64,000 bases of DNA from positions 106,605 to 170,604 of the forward strand of contig DGQP01000007.1 in NCBI GenBank assembly GCA_002400415.1. Direction: 5' to 3'. Source of the DNA: Chitinophagaceae bacterium UBA4411 (lineage in GTDB: Bacteria > Bacteroidota > Bacteroidia > Chitinophagales > Chitinophagaceae). Of the stretch, positions 43,160 through 52,200 are shown in pieces (positions within the stretch are counted from its first letter, which is position 1; every line of letters starts with the position of its first letter). The notes under the pieces are model-generated. The model saw only the letters and a list, made by a program, of their open reading frames with translations, had not been told where the DNA came from and searched no databases. The position numbers and the translations under genes were made by a program.

Positions 43160-43660
43160 ATGTCAACTCATGAATTTAATTCTCTTTTGCTAAATAATGC
43201 TGAGTTCCTGAAGCCTTTTGCTATCAATCTGACAAGGGATAATGAAGCAGCTAATGACCTTTATCAGGAAACGCTTTATAAAGCCTTAGCCAATCAGGAG
43301 AAATACAATGTTGGCACTAATATTAAAGCATGGCTGTTTACCATCATGCGGAATATTTTTATCAATAATTATCGCAGAAAGGCCAAACAAAAAACCATTT
43401 TCGATAATACTCCGAATGATTATCTTATTAACCAGACTTCGGTAACTGTAAGTAATTCAGCTGAAACTAATATGCGGATGAAGGAGATACAAGGGGCTAT
43501 TAAAGAACTCCCTGAAATATTCCGAATCCCTTTTTTACTGTATTTCGACGGATATAAATACAATGAAATAGCAGAAGTTCTTCATGAACCATTAGGGACA
43601 ATTAAAAGCAGGATACACTTCGCCAGAAAATTATTAAAAGAGCAGATTAGCCGGTATTAG
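43160..43660 (+). CDS. ECF-type RNA polymerase sigma factor
   Basis: A protein of 166 residues. The sigma-70 region 2 (about 10-78) includes DNEAANDLYQETLYKAL and IKAWLFTIMRNIFINNYRR. Region 4 (about 110-160) includes the HTH YNEIAEVLHEPLGTIKSRIH. No anti-sigma factor gene is adjacent; crtI starts 7 bases downstream. The protein probably activates the carotenoid genes once the upstream CarH-like repressor releases DNA, an amplification step for light induction (inference from gene order). Confidence 0.9.
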   Translation: MSTHEFNSLLLNNAEFLKPFAINLTRDNEAANDLYQETLYKALANQEKYNVGTNIKAWLFTIMRNIFINNYRRKAKQKTIFDNTPNDYLINQTSVTVSNSAETNMRMKEIQGAIKELPEIFRIPFLLYFDGYKYNEIAEVLHEPLGTIKSRIHFARKLLKEQISRY

Positions 43661-43667
43661 AATTTAC

Positions 43668-45146
43668 ATGGATTCAAAAAGATCAGTTGTTGTTATAGGC
43701 GGTGGCTTCGCAGGGCTGTCAGCTGCTTCCTTTATGGCAAAAGAAGGCTGGGATGTTACAGTTATTGAAAAAAATGAAAGCCCCGGTGGCCGTGCAAGAC
43801 AATTAAAAGAAAACGGTTTCACTTTTGATATGGGGCCCAGTTTTTACTGGATGCCGGATGTGTTTGACCGCTATTTTGCTCAATTCGGCAAAAAAGTTTC
43901 AGATTATTATTCACTTCAACGGCTCGATCCATCTTACAGGATATATTGGAATGACGGGTATACAGATATACATGCCGACCTTGAAGACTTAAAAAGGACG
44001 TTTGAAGAATTAGAGCCGGGTAGTGCAGGCAAACTGGACAAATATTTGGCCGGCGCTGCCTATAAATATGAAGTGGGGATTAATAAGCTGGTATATAAAC
44101 CCGGCCTCTCGATACTGGAATTTATGGATTGGCGAACAATCAGCGGTTTTTTCAGACTGGAAGTATTTACATCTATCAAAAGGCATATTTACAAATACTT
44201 CAAGCATATCAAACTCCGCCAGGTTATGGAGTTCCCGGTTTTGTTCTTGGGCGCATTGCCAGAAAATACTCCTGCATTGTACAGCCTGATGAATTATGCA
44301 GATATCAAAGGAGGTACCTGGTACCCGGAAAAAGGAATGTATTCGGTTGTTGAAGGAATGTATGCATTGGCAAAAGAACTGGGAGTACAATTTCAATTTG
44401 GGGAAGGTGTGAGGGAGATTGTAATTGAGAAAGGTATTGCTAAAAAAGTAGTGACGGATAAAACAATATATGAGCCGGATGCTGTTATCAGCGGAGCTGA
44501 TTACCAGTTCACAGAAATGAGGTTACTGCCGGAGGCATACCGGAATTACAAAGAAGCTTATTGGAGTAAAAAAGTGATGGCTCCATCCTGTTTACTTTAT
44601 TATGTAGGGTTAAATAAGAAACTTAAACAACCGGTACATCACTCCTTGTTCTTTGATGTATCTTTTGACCGGCATGGTAAAGAAATTTATAAAGAACCCA
44701 GATGGCCGGCTGAACCATTATTTTATGTGAGTGTTTCATCTGCTACAGATAACACCGTAGCACCCGAAGGCCATGAGAATATTGTTTTCCTTGTTCCTGT
44801 AGCTTCTGGTCTCGAAGGTGATTCGGAAGAATTAAGGGAGGGATATTTTCAAAAAATTGCAGGCCGGATGGAAAAACACCTGGGGGAGTCAATATTGGAT
44901 GCTGTAGTGTATAAGAAAACTTATTCGGTTAGTGATTTCGTACATGATTATAATTCGTACCGGGGGAATGCCTATGGCCTGGCGAATACGCTGATGCAGA
45001 CAGCTATATTCAGACCTTCCTGCCGGAATAAGAAAGTAAAAAACCTGTTTTATACAGGTCAGCTGACGGTTCCGGGACCAGGTGTTCCACCTTCGTTAAT
45101 AAGTGGGGAGGTTGTCGCTAAACAAGTTGTAAGATCATTTCAATAA
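43668..45146 (+). CDS. crtI: Phytoene desaturase
   Basis: A protein of 492 residues, normal for CrtI. The FAD-binding G-G-G-F-A-G is at 11-16 with IEKNESPGGRA after it. The C-terminal signature YTGQLTVPGPGVPPSLISG is present near 465-485. It desaturates phytoene in four steps to lycopene at the membrane. It is preceded by the sigma factor (7 bases) and followed by crtB (16 bases). The complete crt set after it leads to cyclic hydroxylated carotenoids. Confidence 0.95.
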   Translation: MDSKRSVVVIGGGFAGLSAASFMAKEGWDVTVIEKNESPGGRARQLKENGFTFDMGPSFYWMPDVFDRYFAQFGKKVSDYYSLQRLDPSYRIYWNDGYTDIHADLEDLKRTFEELEPGSAGKLDKYLAGAAYKYEVGINKLVYKPGLSILEFMDWRTISGFFRLEVFTSIKRHIYKYFKHIKLRQVMEFPVLFLGALPENTPALYSLMNYADIKGGTWYPEKGMYSVVEGMYALAKELGVQFQFGEGVREIVIEKGIAKKVVTDKTIYEPDAVISGADYQFTEMRLLPEAYRNYKEAYWSKKVMAPSCLLYYVGLNKKLKQPVHHSLFFDVSFDRHGKEIYKEPRWPAEPLFYVSVSSATDNTVAPEGHENIVFLVPVASGLEGDSEELREGYFQKIAGRMEKHLGESILDAVVYKKTYSVSDFVHDYNSYRGNAYGLANTLMQTAIFRPSCRNKKVKNLFYTGQLTVPGPGVPPSLISGEVVAKQVVRSFQ

Positions 45147-45162
45147 TTACTTATTTTCCGAT

Positions 45163-45999
45163 ATGCTTCATCTATTTCATACAGCCAGTGAAGAGTGCAG
45201 TCGTTTGGTAACGGAAAGATATAGTACTTCTTTTTCTTCGGCCATCCGCCTGCTCCATAAAGAACTGCGCCAGCCGGTATTTAATATTTATGGCTTTGTG
45301 AGATTTGCTGATGAAATCGTGGACACTTTTCACGACTATAATAAAACTTCGTTGCTGGCACAATTTAAAAAAGAAACCTATGATGCTATTGAAAGAGGTA
45401 TCAGCCTGAACCCAATATTACATAGCTTTCAGCAGACTGTTAATGCTTATAATATTGATCGTTCCCTGATCGATGCTTTTTTCCACAGCATGGAGATGGA
45501 TCTTACTAATAAAGTGTACGATTGTGAAGGGTACAAAGAATATATCTACGGCTCTGCGGAAGTGGTTGGGCTAATGTGCCTGTATGTTTTTTGCGAAGGG
45601 AAAAAGGATTTATATGCTAAACTGGAAAACCCGGCCCGGTCATTAGGAGCAGCTTTTCAAAAAGTCAACTTCCTGCGGGATATCAGGGCGGATTTTAATG
45701 GCCTCTCAAGAATTTATTTTCCGGGCTGTGATTTTAATAATTTTACTTCATGCGATAAAGAGCAGATTGAAAATGATATTCACAGGGATTTTAAAGAAGC
45801 CTATAAAGGAATTCTTCAATTACCTTTGAAAGCCCGGTTTGGAGTGTATGTTGCATATAAGTACTACTTATCACTTTTCAGGAAAATTAAGAAAATGCAA
45901 CCAGCCCTGGTGCTGGAGCAACGTGTCAGGATACCTAATTACTATAAAGCAATGATCATTCTCAGGGCAGGAGTAAAAAATCAACTCAGACTTATTTAA
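45163..45999 (+). CDS. crtB: Phytoene synthase
   Basis: A protein of 278 residues of the squalene/phytoene synthase family. The first Asp-rich motif D50-E-I-V-D54 and the second, in NFLRDIRADF (about 168-178), bind diphosphate-Mg2+. It condenses two geranylgeranyl diphosphates to phytoene, the committed step. It lies in the crt operon between crtI and idi (4 bases before idi). Confidence 0.95.
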   Translation: MLHLFHTASEECSRLVTERYSTSFSSAIRLLHKELRQPVFNIYGFVRFADEIVDTFHDYNKTSLLAQFKKETYDAIERGISLNPILHSFQQTVNAYNIDRSLIDAFFHSMEMDLTNKVYDCEGYKEYIYGSAEVVGLMCLYVFCEGKKDLYAKLENPARSLGAAFQKVNFLRDIRADFNGLSRIYFPGCDFNNFTSCDKEQIENDIHRDFKEAYKGILQLPLKARFGVYVAYKYYLSLFRKIKKMQPALVLEQRVRIPNYYKAMIILRAGVKNQLRLI

Positions 46000-46003
46000 T
46001 GTT

Positions 46004-46543
46004 ATGGAATTGCAGCAAGTGGTATTGGTGAACGAAAATGATGAAGAGATGGGAGCCATGGAAAAAATGGAAGCTCATAAAAAAGCCCTTTTGCACAGGG
46101 CTTTCAGCGTTTTTATTTTTAATAATAAAGGGGAAATGTTGTTGCAACAAAGAGCAACACATAAATATCATAGCCCGGGATTGTGGACCAATGCCTGTTG
46201 CAGCCATCCTCAACCCGGTGAAGAAACTACAGACGCAGCAATACGCAGATTGCAGGAGGAGATGGGATTTGCAATACCGGTGATAAAAGTATTTTCCTTT
46301 GTTTACAAAGCGGAATTTGATAATGGTCTAACAGAGCATGAATTTGACCATGTGTTTGCCGGTGAATATGAAGGCCCCGTTTTATTTAATATCGATGAAG
46401 TGCAGGATGTGTGTTATAAAACGATGCAGGAAATCAGTCATTCCCTTCAAACACATCCCCAAAAATATACAACCTGGTTTCAGCTGGCTTTTCCCCGTAT
46501 TGAAAAATGGTGGGCCGAACGGTATAGGGGGAATGTGGCTTAA
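46004..46543 (+). CDS. idi: Isopentenyl-diphosphate delta-isomerase, type I
   Basis: A protein of 179 residues of the Nudix-fold type I family. The catalytic Cys66 and metal ligand H68 lie in TNACCSHPQPGEE. The second acidic site E111-H-E113 is in LTEHEFDHVF. It interconverts IPP and DMAPP, supplying precursor for geranylgeranyl diphosphate. Its place between crtB and crtZ shows that precursor supply is coupled to pigment synthesis. Confidence 0.95.
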   Translation: MELQQVVLVNENDEEMGAMEKMEAHKKALLHRAFSVFIFNNKGEMLLQQRATHKYHSPGLWTNACCSHPQPGEETTDAAIRRLQEEMGFAIPVIKVFSFVYKAEFDNGLTEHEFDHVFAGEYEGPVLFNIDEVQDVCYKTMQEISHSLQTHPQKYTTWFQLAFPRIEKWWAERYRGNVA

Positions 46544-46563
46544 CCTGCTAATTTTTTAGACTC

Positions 46564-47073
46564 ATGAATGTGATCTTATACATACTTGTTTTATTGGGAA
46601 CATTCCTCCTTATGGAGGGGGTTACCTGGCTTACCCATAAATATGTAATGCATGGCTTTCTCTGGTACCTGCATAAAGATCACCACCAGGTAGAGCCCGG
46701 GTTTTTCGAAAAAAACGATGCTTTCTTCATCATCTTTGCGATACCCAGCATGCTGCTAATCTATTCTGGCACTTTCAATAATACCTGGTGGCAGCAAGCG
46801 GTTGGTTTCGGTATCATGGCATATGGTTTTGCCTATTTTATAGTTCATGATGTAATTATTCATCAGCGTTTCAAATGGTTTACCCGGAGTAATAACAACT
46901 ATGTAAGAGTTATCCGCTGGGCGCACAAGATGCACCATAAGCATCTTGACAGGCATGAGGGTGAAAGTTTTGGTATGCTGTACGCTGCCAAAAAATATTG
47001 GAACAAAATCAGAAAAGACAGGCAATTGATGGCAGGTAACAAAAAAATAGGATATGCCCCGGAAGCAGAATAA
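46564..47073 (+). CDS. crtZ: Beta-carotene hydroxylase
   Basis: A membrane protein of 169 residues with about four helices. The histidine-rich di-iron motifs are complete: H25-x4-H30, H37-x2-H40-H41, H95-x4-H100 and H121-x2-H124-H125. It hydroxylates the beta-ionone rings at C3, giving zeaxanthin from beta-carotene. It is 20 bases from idi and 39 bases from crtY. Confidence 0.93.
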   Translation: MNVILYILVLLGTFLLMEGVTWLTHKYVMHGFLWYLHKDHHQVEPGFFEKNDAFFIIFAIPSMLLIYSGTFNNTWWQQAVGFGIMAYGFAYFIVHDVIIHQRFKWFTRSNNNYVRVIRWAHKMHHKHLDRHEGESFGMLYAAKKYWNKIRKDRQLMAGNKKIGYAPEAE

Positions 47074-47112
47074 GGCTGCTTTTATACCTCCCATCTTTAT
47101 TTCATTTAGTTA

Positions 47113-48255
47113 TTGGATACTTTAAAACAATATGACTATATCATCGCCGGGGCCGGATGTGCCGGTTTGAGCCTGCTTGTGCAGATTATCCGGTCTGGTA
47201 AACTCAGTGAGAAAAAAATATTGCTGGTTGATAAAGCAGAAAAAAAAATAAATGACAGGACCTGGTGCTTTTGGGAAACAGCCCCCGGACCTTTTGAATC
47301 CATTGTTCATCATCGTTGGGAGAAAACCTGGTTTCATGGCGAGGGATTTTCCAAATTGCTCCCGCTGTCTCCCTATCAGTATAAACTGATCCGGGGTATA
47401 GATTTTTACGAGTATTGCTTTTCCCTGATCCGTCAGCAGTCAAATATAGATATCCGGTTTGGTAATGTTGAACAGCTGGAAAATTATACTGACGGAGCCT
47501 TCCTGGTGCTTAATGGAGAAAAACTTTATGCTAAATATATTTTCAACAGTATTCTTTTTGAAAAACCTGTTTTGAAAAAAAACAAGTATTGGTTATTGCA
47601 GCATTTCAAAGGATGGACTATTGAAACAGAAAAACCTGTATTCAAACCCTCGGAAGCGACATTAATGGATTTCAGAACAGATCAGCGGCTTGGAACCACT
47701 TTTGTGTATATAATGCCTTTTTCACCAACCAGCGCATTAGTTGAATACACTTTATTTACCAATAGCCTGCCGGAATCACCTGATTATGATGCCGGAATTA
47801 AAAAATATATGCAAGAGCACCTGGATGCAGGTGGTTATAAAATTTCAGGAGAAGAATCCGGTATCATCCCGATGACCAATCATAAATTCCCCGCCAGTAA
47901 CGGAAAGATAATCAATATAGGTACTGCTGGTGGCCAAACAAAGGCATCCAGCGGCTATACATTCCGTTTTATCCAGAAGCATTCAGCAGCAATTGTTGAT
48001 CGGCTGCTGAATAATAGTTACCCTGTAACTGCAAGCGGGCCTGGTAGGTTTCATTTTTACGATAGTACGCTTCTTCACATTCTTCATCATAATAAGCTGG
48101 CTGGTCATTTAATCTTCACTCAGCTTTTTCAAAAAAACAAACCCCGGCAGGTGCTGAGGTTTCTGGATAATGAAAGTTCATTAAAAGATGAACTGAAAAT
48201 TATTTCTTCGCTGCCAACGATCCCTTTTTTAAAAGCAGCAGTAAAACAGCTGTAA
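47113..48255 (+). CDS. crtY: Lycopene cyclase
   Basis: A protein of 380 residues starting with TTG (47113); no ATG lies between it and the essential nucleotide-binding motif. G-A-G-C-A-G is at 13-18, followed by DRTWCFWE near 48-55, both typical of CrtY-type lycopene beta-cyclases. It forms the two beta rings of beta-carotene. The last gene of the crt operon; its stop is 3 bases from the convergent small membrane protein gene. Confidence 0.93.
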   Translation: MDTLKQYDYIIAGAGCAGLSLLVQIIRSGKLSEKKILLVDKAEKKINDRTWCFWETAPGPFESIVHHRWEKTWFHGEGFSKLLPLSPYQYKLIRGIDFYEYCFSLIRQQSNIDIRFGNVEQLENYTDGAFLVLNGEKLYAKYIFNSILFEKPVLKKNKYWLLQHFKGWTIETEKPVFKPSEATLMDFRTDQRLGTTFVYIMPFSPTSALVEYTLFTNSLPESPDYDAGIKKYMQEHLDAGGYKISGEESGIIPMTNHKFPASNGKIINIGTAGGQTKASSGYTFRFIQKHSAAIVDRLLNNSYPVTASGPGRFHFYDSTLLHILHHNKLAGHLIFTQLFQKNKPRQVLRFLDNESSLKDELKIISSLPTIPFLKAAVKQL

Positions 48256-48258
48256 GTT

Positions 48259-48699
48259 TTACTGGTCTGGATCCAGTTGCATAAACTCCCTTTTTACAGC
48301 TTTCAGCATACTGAAAAGTTGTGCTACCTGGATCAGCAACAAAACTGTTAATGCCAGCATCACATACCAGGGGAGGGTAATCGTTTTTACTCCGGTAATT
48401 TTCTGAAATGTTTCAATATGCCAGCCGGTAAGTGCAGAGCCGAAAGCCATTCCCACCAGTAAAAATGATATTAATGAGTATACGACTTTCATGAACATGA
48501 TCCGCATGGTGGAATAGCCGACTTTAAAATTCTCCAATATTGCAGCCGGAATGATTAATACTAAAGCGATCCAGCTCCAGTTCCTGCTGAACCATTCGTT
48601 GTTCAGGGCAAGGTTAAGCCCTAATACTAATACAATAGACAATAACCCCCAGGGGAAAAGAAGGAAAGTAGATGGTTTGCCGGAAGCTGGAGTTGCCAT
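48259..48699 (-). CDS. Small polytopic membrane protein, function unknown
   Basis: A protein of 146 residues with four hydrophobic segments at about 12-32, 40-57, 67-88 and 105-128, and a charged C-terminal tail (about 130-146). No conserved family was recognised. It is convergent with crtY and upstream of the two-component block, so it belongs to neither clearly. Confidence 0.7.
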   Translation of the reverse strand: MATPASGKPSTFLLFPWGLLSIVLVLGLNLALNNEWFSRNWSWIALVLIIPAAILENFKVGYSTMRIMFMKVVYSLISFLLVGMAFGSALTGWHIETFQKITGVKTITLPWYVMLALTVLLLIQVAQLFSMLKAVKREFMQLDPDQ

Positions 48700-48809
48700 A
48701 CCTGTTATATTTAGGTGCCTAAAATACTTTTTTTTAGTAAAAAATCAGGAAATATCTCCTGTATACTTGAATTCCGTCTTCTTTATGAAGACGGGAACTC
48801 TGCCCGGGT

Positions 48810-49217
48810 TTATTTCCCCTTTATACTTTTGCTGACAAAAAAATGCCCGCTCAGTACAGTATCGACAGCTGCAAGAAAATCTGTTTCATCATCTGTTTTT
48901 AATAAATAACCTCTTACGCCGGCATCCATCATTTTGTTAAGTGTTTCGTCATTATCATTCATGGAAAAAGCAATTATATTTTGTCCGGGGAATTGGGAAA
49001 GGATAAGTCTTGTCGTTTCAATACCATCCATGTCGGGCATGCTGATGTCCATAAATATAATATCGGGTTCAAATTGTCTTACAACATCAGGAGAGTCTTT
49101 TCCCGATGCTAATTCGCGGATCTCGGTTTTTTCAAAAAGAGATCTGATTTTTTCAGAAAGCCCTTCCCTGATGATCTTCTGATCATCTATAATCAGGAAT
49201 TTTATTTTTCTTTTCAT
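48810..49217 (-). CDS. Receiver-only response regulator
   Basis: A receiver domain of 135 residues without an output domain. The acidic pocket D11-D12 is in LIIDDQ and the phosphorylated D57 is in IIFMDISMPDMDG; K107 lies in YLLKTDD. It is encoded directly after the large CheB-CheR-kinase gene on the same strand, about 60 bases away, so that kinase is its likely partner. It may serve as a phosphate sink or a shuttle. Confidence 0.9.
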   Translation of the reverse strand: MKRKIKFLIIDDQKIIREGLSEKIRSLFEKTEIRELASGKDSPDVVRQFEPDIIFMDISMPDMDGIETTRLILSQFPGQNIIAFSMNDNDETLNKMMDAGVRGYLLKTDDETDFLAAVDTVLSGHFFVSKSIKGK

Positions 49218-49280
49218 ATAATGCCCCGGTTTTACGCTTCCGGTTTGTCAGTCGCTGCAATTCATCAGTTTTATTTCAGG

Positions 49281-52200
49281 TTATTCTGTGCCTGCCAATT
49301 TGCCTAAATGCAGCCTTGAAACACCGTTTTGCCTGGAGTCCTTTGGGGCCCGTAAAATAACTTCGGTGCCTTTCCCTATTGACGAGTTAAAAGTAAGTGT
49401 CCCGCCAAGGAGTTCAATCCTCGTAAATAAGTTTTTCAGACCGATCCCTTTTGATTTTTCCTTTGAATCATTCAGGTCAAATCCTTTTCCATCATCTGTT
49501 ACTCTTATCTCCATTATCTGACCGTACTCCATTAAACTCATTTGGATATTTCTGCAGCCAGAGTGTTTAATTGCATTGGTAAGCAGTTCCTGTGATATCC
49601 GGTATACTTCCCGGATAATGATTTTGTCTGGTTTGCTTTTGAAGTTTTCATTTTTAAACTCGGCCTTACAACCATCACCAACATTGATCCTGTCGCATAG
49701 GGTATTTAAAACTTCAGGAAGGTTTGAGTCTTCAAGTATAGGCGGTAGAAGATTATGTGATATGGCTCTGTATTCATTTATTGCATCTGAGATCAGCTGC
49801 ATCGATTTGTCCAGTTGGTTAATTTCTGATCCCATAAGTTTTTTACTTACCATTTGGACCTGCATCTTCAGGGCGGATATTATCTGCCCGAGCCCGTCGT
49901 GTAATTCCTGGGCCACCCTTTTCCGTTCTTTTTCTTCACCTTCTATTATAGCACTGATAATAGAGGCTCTTGAATTCTTAAAGTCTGTTATATCGCGGAG
50001 AATAAATATCACTTCTTTTTCATTACTCTTTACGACCCTGGCATCATAATATTCTATCGCATCATCCTTCTTTAACTCATATTCATATCGTATATACTTT
50101 TTAGTTTTTAAGGCTTTCAAAAGGGACTCCTGGTGAATAGCTGCAATGTCAGCGGGGAATACCTCGGTAAGATATTTATTGATCACCGCATCCTGCGGAA
50201 GAGTAATACCGGCCGTAATTCCATGTAATTCTATATCCAGTATCTTCCCTTCATTATCTGCCCGGATGATCATATCTGGTATAGCCTTCAGCATGGCCTT
50301 ACTTCTTGCTTCGCTTAGCCTGAGTTCTTCTGATACTTTGATCTGGCGTGTAATATCCTGGCTGATGCCTCCTATATAGCGTTTGTCATCAAGGCCGATA
50401 AAAGGAAACCTCACCGTTCTGTATATAAAAACTTCACTGCCGTGAACCCGTCTTTCGACACTGACGTTTGCTTTCCATTTTTCAAGCAATTCCGCTATTG
50501 TTTTTCTTAATTCCCTTGCTGTATCAAGGGGGTATATTGTTTCATCGGTCTTGCCTACTAAGTGTTCCCTGTCAATATTGAAATGCTCCTCAAAGGATTT
50601 ATTTATATAAATATACTTGCCATCTTCGGTTTTGATCCAGGTAAGCATTGGCGAATATTCCATAAACGAGTCAAATGATCTTTGGCTTTCTGCGAGGGCT
50701 CTCTTGATAACGACAAGCCCTGTTATATCAACAAAAGTAATTACAACGCCATCAGTGCTGCCAGTTTCATTTTTATAGGGAAGCAGCCGCATCAGGTACC
50801 ATTTATCGCCTCCCTTTACCTCTTTTTCAATTTGTTCCCCCGTTACCAGTACTCTTGAAACATCTTCAGCGATATCTATATTACCCAGGTTATTGGTGAA
50901 ATTGCTGATCGGCCTGCCCACATCGGAGAGCAGCAGGTTAAACTGGTCTTTAATTGCAGGCGTGAATGAACGAATCCGGAGGCTTTTATCCAGGAATATG
51001 GTGCCGATTTCTGTGCTTTTCAGGAAATTATCCATGTCGGCATTCAGGTTTGCCAATTCCTGTATTTTGGCCTGGTGTTCAGCGTTTACCGTGTGTAGTT
51101 CTTCATTCACACTTTGCAGTTCTTCATTGGTACTTTGCAGTTCTTCATTAGCAGCAAGCAGCTCTTCATTGGTAGCCTGCATTTCCTCGTTGCTTGTTTC
51201 CAGCTCCTCAATAGTTGACTGCAGGTTTTCCTTGGTTTCTTTTAGCTCCTGTTCAAGATCGGTTATTAATGCATTGCTTTTTGTAGTGGTGAAATCCTTT
51301 ACTTTTTTATTGGCCAGTTCTTCCAGGCTGTGTTCAAAGAATATGATAACATAGTATTTTTTTGTGTCGAGGTTATCTATCTGGAAGGGTTTTACCAGTA
51401 ATACCACCTTACGCACTTTATTACCCTGCCTGAGACGAACACCCTTGTAGACGGATTCGCTCTTGTCCTTTATACATTTACGTATGGCTGTATTGATAGC
51501 AATGGCCATATTATCAGGAAGCATTTTCTGCAGATTTACACTGAAACCTTTTTCCGGCAACGTAATATAACTGTTTAAATTGCCAAAAGCATGAACAATA
51601 TTGAGATTTTCATCAACATACACACTTGCGCATTTTAATTCGTCTGTCAGTGCTTCGTTCAGAACATCTGCCAGTTTATTTTCAACTGTTGTACGGCGGA
51701 TATATAAATTCTTCCCATTGCCATTTGAAATGAGTGTTCCCCTGCTTTCTGAATTTTTGAAGGTATCAAAATTGATCGTCCTCGCTATTTCTTTATTCTT
51801 GTATATTTTCCAGCGGCGGTCTATATCTTCAAAAATCTTTTTAAAATCACCCACAGTTTCACTGGGGCCCAGCCACAGATAGCCATTAAGGTTTAATGAA
51901 TAATGGAGTGTGGTAAGCATTCTTTTCTGCATTAGCGGCTGCAGGTAAATCAGGAGGTTACGGGTACTTACCAAGTCCATTTTATTAAAAGGGGGATCTT
52001 GCAGTACATTGTGATGCGAAAAAATGATCATCTTCCTTATTTCCTGTATTACCTGGTATGTATTTCCCTTCTTAATGAAGAATTTCTTTAACCTGTCTGC
52101 AGATACATCGCCTACATTGCTTTCTTCATAAATACCTCTTCCTGCCCGCTCAATCGATTCTTTATCAAGATCAGTGGCAAATATCTTGATATCAACATAT

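Noticed and set aside
50893..51354. Plus-strand frame of 153 codons rich in Ser and Cys
   Set aside because: Antisense of the repeated coiled-coil codons in the CheB-CheR kinase.
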